DNA of 64,000 bases, from NCBI RefSeq assembly GCF_011806425.1, contig NZ_JAATOV010000001.1, positions 744,001-808,000 on the forward strand, read 5' to 3'. The position numbers were made by a program, and so were the translations under genes. Origin of the DNA: Thalassospira lucentensis. GTDB taxonomy: Bacteria > Pseudomonadota > Alphaproteobacteria > Rhodospirillales > Thalassospiraceae. Under the pieces are notes generated by a model that saw only the letters and a program-made list of their open reading frames with translations, made no database searches and had not been told where the DNA came from. This document shows positions 8,584 to 16,558 of this stretch, one piece after another. Within the stretch, counting starts at the first letter, position 1, and every line of letters starts with the position of its first letter.

Positions 8584-9318
8584 TTACGTGATATTGCTGC
8601 GATACCGGAACCGCGCGGCATCGCCATAGGCCACACGCCATTCGATCGCATCACCTGTCAGGGAAAAGGCCGTGCGCTCAATGCGGGCAAGCGGATCCCC
8701 CGGCGACAGGTTCAATCGTTGTGCTTGGGCCGGGCTTGCGGTGGCGAAACTGACCTCGTCCTCTGCACGTGCGACAAACACGCCGTACCGTTCTTGATAA
8801 TAGGGATAAAGCAAGGGGCCGATACTGCTGGCATCGACACTGTCAAACCCGTCAAACAGGTGATTTGGCAGCCAGATTTCCTCAGACAGCAGAATTTCAT
8901 CAGACACCACGCGCAGGCGATCAATCCGGATGCAATCCTCTGTACCAAGGATGTGCGCTGCCTGTGATGGCGCTTTCACACGTGTCCGCGCGATAACGCG
9001 GCTGACTGGGATTACCGGCTTGCCATCTTTGGGCTGCAAGGCAAAAAAGCGGAACAAGGTCGCGTCAAATGCGGGTTTACGCAAAAACGTTCCCGATCCC
9101 TGACGGCGTTCCAAAAGTCCTTCATCGACAAGCTGTTGAATTGCACGTCGCACCGTTCCGACGGACAAGCCGCTTTCGCGTGTCAGAACATTTTCAGACG
9201 GCAAAACATCGTCCGCGCGCCATTCACCAGCGGCGATACGCGCTGCCAGGCGATCACGCAATTGCAAATAAGCCGGAAGCCGCTTGTCGGGCTCCCGCTC
9301 TTGTTGAATTTGTACCAT
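8584..9318 (-). CDS. GntR-family regulator, HutC subfamily (UTRA domain)
   Basis: A 244-residue transcription factor. Residues 14-78 form the GntR winged helix (PAYLQLRDRLAARIAAGEW... LPSENVLTRESGLSVGTVRRAIQQLVDEGLLERRQGSGTF), and about 98-238 form a UTRA effector-binding domain of the HutC type, ending with the usual R-S/T motif. It is the first gene of a same-strand run with the amidohydrolase and permease, so it likely represses its own operon until the substrate appears. The ATG has GGGAGGAAACGAG just upstream. An 18-bp perfect palindrome begins 52 bp upstream of the start and is the natural operator candidate. Confidence 0.88.
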   Translation of the reverse strand: MVQIQQEREPDKRLPAYLQLRDRLAARIAAGEWRADDVLPSENVLTRESGLSVGTVRRAIQQLVDEGLLERRQGSGTFLRKPAFDATLFRFFALQPKDGKPVIPVSRVIARTRVKAPSQAAHILGTEDCIRIDRLRVVSDEILLSEEIWLPNHLFDGFDSVDASSIGPLLYPYYQERYGVFVARAEDEVSFATASPAQAQRLNLSPGDPLARIERTAFSLTGDAIEWRVAYGDAARFRYRSNIT

Positions 9319-9369
9319 CTCGTTTCCTCCCGAGACCTCGACAATACAAATTCCAAAACCTCAGTCAAC

Positions 9370-9387
9370 TAGTTCTATATAGAACTA
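9370..9387. promoter_or_regulatory. 18-bp perfect palindrome, probable GntR operator
   Basis: The bases TAGTTCTATATAGAACTA read the same on both strands. The site lies 52 bp upstream of the GntR start in an AT-rich promoter-like stretch that continues as ATATATATC. HutC-type repressors bind palindromes with a TATA-like centre close to their own promoter, so autoregulation is the simplest reading (inference). Confidence 0.7.
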
Positions 9388-9468
9388 TATATATCAATAA
9401 CGTACTAAAGGCGCGCTGGATCGGAGCAGGATAACGGACGCAGTTTTCGTACGCACTCAGGTTCACGT

Positions 9469-9916
9469 CGTTTTCCAGATCAACCATATCGGCATCAATC
9501 GCATCATTTGCATCACCTGAAACAAAATTGGCACGGTTGAAAGTCGTCCTTCGAAGGCACAGGGAATCCGGTATGGCAACGCGACTTCGGCAGTCAAATT
9601 CACAAACGGCGCCCAACCTTCTGGAAGTCCGAAACCAATGTATCCATATTGCGGTAAAATACCGAAATCGCCTGATAAACCTGAGCTTGATCTAGCGTTC
9701 GTGACCTGGTCGAGCCAAGGATCACGACCAAATCAGGGAGGTCTTTGGCATTTTCAAACACCGCCAGCGCCACCGATAAGTCAACCGCCACCTCAATTGG
9801 GCCGACACTAATCAACAATGGCGTGAAACGCTGCTTAAGGAACTCCCATATTCCGCTGGTGCTGCCATTGCAAACAACACGTTGCGACCTGCAAAATCAT
9901 GAAGATAGCCGCGCAT
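9469..9916 (-). pseudogene. Decayed, truncated duplicate of mtnN
   Basis: On the minus strand this stretch follows the intact mtnN (6122 down to 5674) almost end to end: the first 30 bases (9887-9916 against 6093-6122) are identical, including the start codon, and the homology continues with many substitutions. Single-base deletions break the frame, for example near 9846 and near 9533, so only fragments can be read (PIEVAVDLSVALAVFENAKD; DAIDADMVDLEN). The copy stops at the point corresponding to catalytic E149; the last third, with D172, is absent and replaced by unrelated sequence. It cannot make an active enzyme. It sits at the edge of the accessory block at 9970-11980 and is probably a scar of the rearrangement that brought that block in (inference). 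Confidence 0.85.
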
Positions 9917-9969
9917 TAAATATTTAACCTAGATCATTAATTTCGTTCAACCTGATGGAACGATTGCAG

Positions 9970-10671
9970 TTACCTATGTCTTGCTCTGTCTTCTGTAAAC
10001 GGGCAGCAATTATGTAGTTCTTCAACCAACGCGACACCTTTCGACGCAGCCTCGGTAAACTGCAAAGGCAGGTTCTCCTCACCCGACGCTGCCGCCACCT
10101 CTTCCGGCCGGAAACGCTTCGCCAAATTTGATTCCTCTAATTTTGCTACGTGATGACCCTCAACATTGCGCTGGCGCAACCAATAGGTAATCTTGTTCTG
10201 CCAATCCAAGTCGTCGGGGCGCTCTTCAAAACTACTTTCATCAAGTAGCTCAAGCCCTAAACACTTAAAGATTTCCAAAATAAAGGTTGCACAAGTCAAA
10301 CCGTCCCCTGCATGAACCGATGGATTATACTTACCGGTCACACGGTCGAAAGGTTGGGTTTGTCCCAAGAACGAGTATGGAATTTCGCTACCGGTGTTCG
10401 AGCCTGTAATGAGTTCAATAAATGAGACGACAGCTCGTAAAGGAGCATCAGGGATAGCTATTCTGACCCAATCAAACTTAAAATGAGCTGTCTCACTAGC
10501 CAACTCGTCGATCAATTTGCAGTGCCAAGCCAAATGGCACACTCTCACCTGATTATCTTTGCGATAAATAATGCCGACATGCCGCTGCCCCTCTGATGTC
10601 TCCGCGATTCCTAATGAAACCACTTGAATACAATTCACATCAGCAGATTTGTGACAAACAAGCACTGACAT
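9970..10671 (-). CDS. Unknown protein, predicted permuted papain-like (NlpC/P60-type) fold
   Basis: A 233-residue protein with no signal peptide or membrane helix. I do not recognise a named family. The layout H31 in RHVGIIYR, an aromatic/His segment at 44-52, then C127 in GDGLTCATFILEIFKCLGLEL resembles circularly permuted NlpC/P60 (YiiX/LRAT-like) enzymes, in which the catalytic histidine precedes the cysteine that opens a helix. The Cys-helix pattern C-x-x-[FVI]-[IL] supports this. If right, it would be a cytoplasmic cysteine peptidase, amidase or acyltransferase (inference). It is the last gene of a three-gene run; its ATG lies three bases after the preceding stop (TGA GGG ATG), implying translational coupling. 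Codon use is less GC-rich than in the flanking core genes. Confidence 0.6.
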   Translation of the reverse strand: MSVLVCHKSADVNCIQVVSLGIAETSEGQRHVGIIYRKDNQVRVCHLAWHCKLIDELASETAHFKFDWVRIAIPDAPLRAVVSFIELITGSNTGSEIPYSFLGQTQPFDRVTGKYNPSVHAGDGLTCATFILEIFKCLGLELLDESSFEERPDDLDWQNKITYWLRQRNVEGHHVAKLEESNLAKRFRPEEVAAASGEENLPLQFTEAASKGVALVEELHNCCPFTEDRARHR

Positions 10672-10674
10672 CCC

Positions 10675-11316
10675 TCAAATTAGACCGAACAGAAGATCTT
10701 TGGGATTATCGCCCTTACTTTTAATCTTATCTTGAATGTTATCAACTGCACTATTCCAAGCACGAAACTCATCCTTCTTTGGATAAGTAAACCTGAGAAT
10801 AGCAGCCTTCAACTCCAAGCTCATTCGGATATTTCCTAGCAAGAATAGAAGATGATCTACATCAGAAAGGCGCTTTTCAGAGATCATACCATTTAGGTAT
10901 TTAAAAACGTCTGTGATCTCGTCTTGCTTTGGGGAAGCTTCTTCACTTGCCTCAAATAGCCTCAACCACGACAAGTGCTCGCCACGTTTAGTGTTTTGAC
11001 TAAGGCCAAAGCGCGCCGATGGATATTGGGACAAACGATGGTCCAATATCGTAAAACAGATGATCTCCGGGTCAATCTGTCTAATTGCAAGTCTATTAGA
11101 CACATTTGCAATTCTATGCAGGTCATAAGATTCGTGTTGATGCTGGCTACGAGCTGCAACTTTTATTATTGCCGTGCAATTATCAGAATTAAGATCGATT
11201 TCTTCAGCTTCAGGAAACTGGCTGAGGTCCCAATCTTTCGTGGAGTTTCTCTGAAATACACCATCGGAAAAAGCTTCCTGATTTTCGATTGAAACCGTCA
11301 AGTCGCTCGAAGACAT
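10675..11316 (-). CDS. Unknown protein, middle gene of the accessory block
   Basis: A 213-residue soluble protein of no family I recognise. The N-terminal half is probably beta-rich (DNCTAIIKVAARS; IICFTILDHRLS), and the C-terminal half from about 120 is predicted helical (DEITDVFKYLNGMISEKRLSDVDHLLFLLGNIRMSLELKAAILRFTY) and ends in KDLLFGLI. There is no signal peptide and no catalytic motif I can name. The start at 11316 is backed by GGTGGAG at the correct spacing, and it means the first 107 bases of this gene overlap the end of the TIGR04255 gene in another frame. It is sandwiched between that gene and the predicted papain-like gene with no intergenic space, so it is probably an obligate partner. 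Confidence 0.65.
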   Translation of the reverse strand: MSSSDLTVSIENQEAFSDGVFQRNSTKDWDLSQFPEAEEIDLNSDNCTAIIKVAARSQHQHESYDLHRIANVSNRLAIRQIDPEIICFTILDHRLSQYPSARFGLSQNTKRGEHLSWLRLFEASEEASPKQDEITDVFKYLNGMISEKRLSDVDHLLFLLGNIRMSLELKAAILRFTYPKKDEFRAWNSAVDNIQDKIKSKGDNPKDLLFGLI

Positions 11317-11980
11317 CTTCTACTCCACCAGTCAGTGCTTCCTCAGAGAAGAAATCAGCATCAATCGCAAATTTCTTAATGTTACTTTCCTCTTCCGAAG
11401 CATAGAAAGCATTTACAAACCCGTCATCAGATAAGGCAGACGAGAAGGTACCTTTCATCGAGGAGATTGCATCAGTATCAATTTCACTCGATGAATATAT
11501 GCCTGAAATTGCAGGGTTCAGGAGCTCACCCCAATTGGGGTTAGATGTACCGGCATGTTGGTTAGTGATCTGATTTCGATACATTAACCCGATTCTAGTA
11601 AAGTTATTTACACCATAAATGCTTAAGAATTTTGAAATGCAGCTATGTGCATCAGCGCGAAAATCTTCCCACCTGACGTACGAGTTAGACAGGTATGATA
11701 TAAAATTCTTTGCAAAATATATTTTTGATTTTTGATCGGACGAAGTGAACTCTAAAACTCTCCCATTCTGCCGCACCTGCTGAGCAGGAGCGTCCGCATT
11801 AAGAGATAATTGAATCACATCTTTCTCATTAAAAAAAGGATATTTCGCCCTGACCGCCTCCTGAAACGCAACAGGTGGCTCAGCCTCAATCTTTAAGATA
11901 GTTGGAAACCTGACTTGGCACACAACCTCTACGAGAGCATTTTTATCGTAAATTACTCTTGGCTGGGCTGGAAAAGGCAT
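11210..11980 (-). CDS. TIGR04255-family protein
   Basis: A 256-residue protein with the pattern I associate with the sporadically distributed TIGR04255 family: N-terminal LVEVVCQVRFP at 16-26 followed by FQEAVRAKYPFF at 39-50, a central MYRNQI strand, and a C-terminal helix-rich motif (DVFERLDGFNRKSGSFFRWCISEKLHERLGP). The function of the family is unknown; it turns up in accessory regions of many phyla. The ATG has GGAGAG about eight bases upstream. It is the first gene of the block; a TTGACA box on the minus strand at 12033-12038 may be its -35. tRNA-Arg ends only 100 bp upstream in the same orientation, so read-through from the tRNA is also possible. Confidence 0.75.
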   Translation of the reverse strand: MPFPAQPRVIYDKNALVEVVCQVRFPTILKIEAEPPVAFQEAVRAKYPFFNEKDVIQLSLNADAPAQQVRQNGRVLEFTSSDQKSKIYFAKNFISYLSNSYVRWEDFRADAHSCISKFLSIYGVNNFTRIGLMYRNQITNQHAGTSNPNWGELLNPAISGIYSSSEIDTDAISSMKGTFSSALSDDGFVNAFYASEEESNIKKFAIDADFFSEEALTGGVEDVFERLDGFNRKSGSFFRWCISEKLHERLGPQPVS

Positions 11981-12080
11981 AATAAACTCTCCAAACTTCT
12001 ATTCCCCAAGTAAGAAGATAAAATAGAATCTGTGTCAAGATTGTTGAAAGTTGGGAACCATGACTCCATCCCCAAGAATT

Positions 12081-12157
<77 letters not shown>

Positions 12158-12308
12158 GCAATATATGGGGCCACGACTGGATCAAGTGGCCCGAGCGGTT
12201 TGGGTGATACAGGTTTTAAGCAGAACGGGCAAGGGTTTTTGAACCCGATTGCATCCCAGATCATCACCCAAGGCCAGTTACCCTAGCTTTGGCTGAGTTG
12301 TGGTACAA

Positions 12309-14045
12309 TCAGCTTTCGACGTCGCGGCGCTCATACGGATCACGCACCACCCATGTGCCGTTCCATTCACGGTCCTGTTCGCGCCGTTGCAGACGCTCCA
12401 TACGGTTCATCATCAGCTGGGCGGCAAAGTCGCTGTCATCAAACGCGACGACTTCTTCATAAAGTGGTCGGGCCTGATCAAAGCTGCCATCGCGATACAG
12501 CGCCATGGCGGTTTCGTATTTGCGGCGCCAATCACGGCGTTCTTCGGACAATTGCCCGCCTTGTGCCAGCACCTCGTACAAATAGACAACTTGTTCCGTA
12601 CCCAGCAGCACCACATGGTCAAGATCACGCATTTCAACGTCAGCTGATGCCATTTTGGCCGTTTCGTTGGATGCCAAAATACGGGTACCGTAAACACGGT
12701 TGGCTTTTTCCAGACGGTTGGCATAGTTCACGCAATCGCCCACCACGGTATAGGAACGCGACTTGTCGGTGCCGATGGAGCCAACAACCACCTCGCCCGT
12801 TGCGATACCGATACGAATATCAAGCCCATGATCACCGATCAAATCGGCATATTTGGTTTTAAGCGCGTTAAAGCGCGCGACTTGCTCTAGCGCGGCTTGG
12901 CATGCATGGCCGGCATGGGCATTTTCGCCGCAAAACGGCGCGCCCCAAAAACCAATTACCCGGTCACCGACGAAATTATCAATAATCCCGCTGTGTCCGG
13001 CAATCGGTTCGGTCATCGCGGTCAAATAGTCATTTAGGAAATCGACCAGCTTCTCTGGCGCGGTATGTTCGGCCAGCCAGTCAAATCCGGTCAGGTTCAC
13101 AACACTGACCGTCATCACCCGCTTTTCAGAGGTTTCAAGTGCGGTTTCCTGAGCAATCAGGTTATTGACGACTTTTGGATCGACATATTTACCAAACCGT
13201 TCACGCATGCGGAATCGCACCCGCAATTCGCGGGTCATGCGGTTAAATGCCTCTGCTAGGCGGGCAAAGTCGCCCTTTCCTTTGAAATCAAGGCTGGCAT
13301 CAAGTTTGCCCGACTGCACGCTGTTGAGCGCATTGGTGATCATTTGCACCGCCCGCACCACCGCGTGCGCCATGTAATAGGCCAGCGAAACGCCAATCAC
13401 CACGGCGGCCAGCATCATGATAAATTCGGCCTGAATCAGGAAATCTTCGCGGAGCGAGACGTTTTCAACCGTATCGGCGGCGTATTTTTCCAGCAGCAAA
13501 ATCTCGTTGCGCAAATCCAGCACGATCTGACGATGCAGGCCGCGCACCATGTTTTCCTGGCGCTGGGCATCGATCAAATCGCCGTCGCCGACCCGCCCTA
13601 AAAGGCGTTCAACGCCAAGTGAAAACTGCGCAGACACATCGGCGAATTCGCGCATGCGAACATCAAGGTCAAGCAACACGCCCTTGTCGAAATGATCAGA
13701 TGCCTGTGCTCGGCCAAGGGCGGCAAAGGTAAACGCCTTACGAAAGGCTTGTTCGATTTGGGTCTGCTTGGCGGTGATTTCGATTTCAAGGCCATTGAGC
13801 AACGGGGCGCTTGGGCCGTCATTTTCAACCACCCGCATATAGCGATCAATCAGGGAAATCTGTTCAAGCTGGCGCGCACGCACATCGGAAATGGCATCTT
13901 TGACCGGGGTGACATAACGCGAAACCGCTTCAAGGTCGCCATTGATCCCCAGCGACTGAATGACAGAAAAACCAGTCGCCACAACCAGCCACACGACGAA
14001 AAAGGCCGCAACACCCAGGAACTTTGCCCGAACGGTCCGTAGCAT
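12309..14045 (-). CDS. HAMP-domain class III nucleotide cyclase with altered active site
   Basis: A 578-residue inner-membrane protein. Topology: helix 9-29, a periplasmic helical sensor region at about 35-203, helix 208-228, HAMP at about 228-282, then the class III cyclase domain at about 306-500 and a short C-terminal helical tail. Family landmarks are present (D361 in VGDRVIGFWG, YTVVGDCVN, NYANRLEKANR with the transition-state Asn/Arg), but the first metal-binding aspartate, normally in FADI, is N317 (SVVNLTGF), and the purine-selecting lysine, normally D-K-x-x-G-D, is N357 (DNFVGD). Many cyclases need these residues, so the protein may have weak, altered or no cyclase activity and act as a sensor or scaffold (inference). 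It is monocistronic, with no partner nearby. Confidence 0.85.
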   Translation of the reverse strand: MLRTVRAKFLGVAAFFVVWLVVATGFSVIQSLGINGDLEAVSRYVTPVKDAISDVRARQLEQISLIDRYMRVVENDGPSAPLLNGLEIEITAKQTQIEQAFRKAFTFAALGRAQASDHFDKGVLLDLDVRMREFADVSAQFSLGVERLLGRVGDGDLIDAQRQENMVRGLHRQIVLDLRNEILLLEKYAADTVENVSLREDFLIQAEFIMMLAAVVIGVSLAYYMAHAVVRAVQMITNALNSVQSGKLDASLDFKGKGDFARLAEAFNRMTRELRVRFRMRERFGKYVDPKVVNNLIAQETALETSEKRVMTVSVVNLTGFDWLAEHTAPEKLVDFLNDYLTAMTEPIAGHSGIIDNFVGDRVIGFWGAPFCGENAHAGHACQAALEQVARFNALKTKYADLIGDHGLDIRIGIATGEVVVGSIGTDKSRSYTVVGDCVNYANRLEKANRVYGTRILASNETAKMASADVEMRDLDHVVLLGTEQVVYLYEVLAQGGQLSEERRDWRRKYETAMALYRDGSFDQARPLYEEVVAFDDSDFAAQLMMNRMERLQRREQDREWNGTWVVRDPYERRDVES

Positions 14046-14252
14046 GCCGGTCCTGATCCTCCGAAATAATCGCTAAAATAACGCGTTTGTTGCTAACATA
14101 TCGGGATTGGATGCGCGTCAGACAACCCAACCGACACCGCGTAAATGAGTAGGGACTGTAATGCGTTAAATGACAAACTACAGACTTCCTAAATGCTACC
14201 TGATCGGCCTTCCGGGGTCAAAAAGCAATCGCAAAATGCCTGCCGGACGATG

Positions 14253-15287
14253 TCATTGTTCTGTGCAGGAATAATTTTCCGTCATCCCCTTGGCCGCAAT
14301 CCAGCGCGCGATATCGTTAATCACCACCGGCCCGTTTAAATCGCGCAACAGCATGTGATAGCCAGATGGATACAAACACCTGAAATAGCTTGGTAAATTT
14401 TGCACCCGAAGATCATGATCAATCGCATCAATGGCCTCAGGTGGAATGACCTGATCCTTTGCCCCCGACAGCAAAAGTGTCGGAACGGAAATGTCGGAAA
14501 CCCGGACACGCGCCAAATCCATCAAATCGGCAATCCCGGCCACCAAATCAACCCGCACAGAAGACATCATATTTGGGTCGCGCGACAAACGGCGCAGCAT
14601 TTCGATATTGTCGGACGGCCAAATATCAAGCCCCCTGCCTGTTAACGGCAACCAAGGCAAGCTGTGGGATATGACACTAAGCGGCGCGGTTTGATACCAC
14701 GGCATCATATCGCGATCCCAAACAGCGGGTGCAACCAACACCACTCCATCCATCAGGGTCGGACGAGTTGCTGCTACCATAATCGCCACCGCCCCACCCA
14801 TGGAATTACCCAAAAGGTAAATCGGCACATTGGGATAACGACTACGCAGCAAGATCAACATATCACTGGCATCATCAACCATACTGCGCGTCCCGGCCCA
14901 GTATGGGCGCGACGGGCTACGCCCAAAGCCGCGCTGATCAAAGGCATAAACGGCAATGTTTTCGGCACCGGCATTAGTATCAGCATCAGTACCATCGATG
15001 GCGCTCAACTGTTCGCCAAGCTCCATAAATCCGTTGGCATAATCGCCCATGCCATGCAGCCCCAAGATCACGGCAGATGGCTGAGCAACCGCCCCCCAGC
15101 TTTGCACAGGAAGTATCGTGCCATCGCTGGTCTGAAAACTGTCTGAGTTCAACGAGATTTGTGCAATCGGCGGTCCGGCTGGCTTTACCGTCGGCGCGCA
15201 TGCACAAAGCAATGCGCCCAAACAAGGTGCCGCCAACCAAGACAACACACGACCAGAAATCCGTCGGAAGAATTGACTACGCGACAC
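14253..15287 (-). CDS. Lipoprotein alpha/beta hydrolase, monoacylglycerol lipase-like
   Basis: A 344-residue envelope hydrolase. Residues 1-30 are a lipoprotein signal with the lipobox LLCAC (lipidated C30). The hydrolase core shows the oxyanion region LGLHGMGDY at 75-83, DQRGFGRS at 117-124, and the nucleophile elbow GNSMGGA with S162; the acid is likely the aspartate in SGAKDQVIP and the base the histidine in SGYHMLLRD. This lysophospholipase/monoglyceride lipase (serine aminopeptidase S33) pattern suggests ester hydrolysis of lipids at the membrane. The start is GTG with GGAG at the right spacing. It is followed on the minus strand by a 207-bp gap and then the cyclase gene; no operon partner is evident. 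The natural substrate is unknown. Confidence 0.85.
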   Translation of the reverse strand: MSRSQFFRRISGRVLSWLAAPCLGALLCACAPTVKPAGPPIAQISLNSDSFQTSDGTILPVQSWGAVAQPSAVILGLHGMGDYANGFMELGEQLSAIDGTDADTNAGAENIAVYAFDQRGFGRSPSRPYWAGTRSMVDDASDMLILLRSRYPNVPIYLLGNSMGGAVAIMVAATRPTLMDGVVLVAPAVWDRDMMPWYQTAPLSVISHSLPWLPLTGRGLDIWPSDNIEMLRRLSRDPNMMSSVRVDLVAGIADLMDLARVRVSDISVPTLLLSGAKDQVIPPEAIDAIDHDLRVQNLPSYFRCLYPSGYHMLLRDLNGPVVINDIARWIAAKGMTENYSCTEQ

Positions 15288-15346
15288 AGGGGGCTCCGAT
15301 GGAAAAAATTTCAGACAAAGTGATCATTTTAAAGCCAGAAAATAAG

Positions 15347-15370
15347 AACCCCGCAAGACGATGCGGGGTT
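15347..15370 (-). terminator. Terminator downstream of the ABC ATPase
   Basis: Stem AACCCCGCA / TGCGGGGTT around a six-base loop; on the minus strand it is followed by the T-rich CTTATTTTCTGG. It lies 45 bp past the ATPase stop. Confidence 0.75.
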
Positions 15371-15414
15371 CGAATAGAAGGAAGATATTTTCAATCAGCC
15401 AAAGCCGCCTATGC

Positions 15415-16377
15415 CTACGCCGCCGAGCTTGCGCGTTCGGCATTGTTATCGCGGGTCAGCTTCAAGAAGATGTCTTCAAGATCGCCTTCCTCGGTCGACA
15501 GGTCCTTAATCGCAAGGCCGCAGCCATGGATGGCTTCTAGGATTTCCGCCATCTGGGTTTTGCTTGGGCGGTAATGCAGGGCGATTTGATTGTCGCCTTT
15601 AAGCTCTGCCCCCCATGGCGCCAGGACATCTGGCACCGCATTCACCTCGTTATTCAACGTCAGAAGCAGCGTTTTGTGATCAATCCGGCGCAGCAGGCTG
15701 CGCTTATCTTCGTGCGCAATCACTTTGCCCTGATTGATAATCGCGATTTCGTCACACAGCTCTTCGGCTTCTTCAAGATAGTGCGTGGTCAAAACAATCG
15801 TCACACCGGCTTTGTTCAGCTCTTTGACATAGGCCCAAAGTTGCTGACGCAATTCGATATCGACCCCTGCGGTCGGTTCATCCAACACCAAAACCGGCGG
15901 GGTATGGACCATCGCCTTGCCAACCAAAAGACGGCGTCGCATCCCACCCGAAAGTGATCGGGAATACGAATCTGCCTTGTCTGAAAGGCCGATTGCTTCG
16001 AGAATCTCGTCGGTGCGGCGTTCAGGTTTGGGCACACCATACAGGCCTGCCTGCAATTCCATTGCCTGACGCGGGGTGAAAAATGCATCAAGATTTAGTT
16101 CTTGTGGCACGATCCCGATTGAGCAACGCGCTGAGCGCATTTGCGTTTCGATGTCGTAGTCCCAAATTTTGGCTGTGCCGTCGGTCTTTGTCACCAGACC
16201 CGCCAAGATGTTGATAAAAGTGGATTTTCCAGCACCGTTCGGCCCGAGAAGTGCGAAAAAGGAGCCACGCGGGATCTTCAAAGAGACATTATCAAGGGCG
16301 AGTTTTTCGCCATTTGATCCCTTATAAACCTTGGTCAACCCTTCGACTTCGATGGCATAGTCGGGCATTGTCGTCAT
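15415..16377 (-). CDS. ABC transporter ATP-binding protein (orphan, DrrA/CcmA-like)
   Basis: A 320-residue ABC ATPase. The nucleotide-binding domain shows Walker [12 protein letters not shown] (K51), the Q-loop VPQELNLD, signature LSGGMRRR, Walker B VLVLDEPTAG and the switch histidine in LTTHYLEEAEEL. A C-terminal extension of about 90 residues follows, as in the drug/polysaccharide-export (DRA) subfamily. Such ATPases normally work with an ABC-2 permease encoded next door, but none is adjacent here: the flanking genes are the lipoprotein hydrolase and the zinc-finger gene. The permease must be encoded elsewhere. The start at 16377 lies immediately before a conserved EVEGLTKVYK motif; M4 is an alternative. 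It is transcribed away from the zf-CHCC/trp cluster. Confidence 0.88.
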   Translation of the reverse strand: MTTMPDYAIEVEGLTKVYKGSNGEKLALDNVSLKIPRGSFFALLGPNGAGKSTFINILAGLVTKTDGTAKIWDYDIETQMRSARCSIGIVPQELNLDAFFTPRQAMELQAGLYGVPKPERRTDEILEAIGLSDKADSYSRSLSGGMRRRLLVGKAMVHTPPVLVLDEPTAGVDIELRQQLWAYVKELNKAGVTIVLTTHYLEEAEELCDEIAIINQGKVIAHEDKRSLLRRIDHKTLLLTLNNEVNAVPDVLAPWGAELKGDNQIALHYRPSKTQMAEILEAIHGCGLAIKDLSTEEGDLEDIFLKLTRDNNAERASSAA

Positions 16378-16558
16378 GTGTCAGTGATCTCCACTCTTTT
16401 CCGCGTCGCTTGTTTGCGCTAAGACCATGGAGCGCCATGAGCATGCGGAAGTATTGATTGAATATGCGCAATCGGTATCATTCCCGTTAAACCGGGGTCA
16501 ATGCTGACCGCACCGCGTGGCCAATCCCGATGGCCATATAAAACTTGGAACTGGATAT

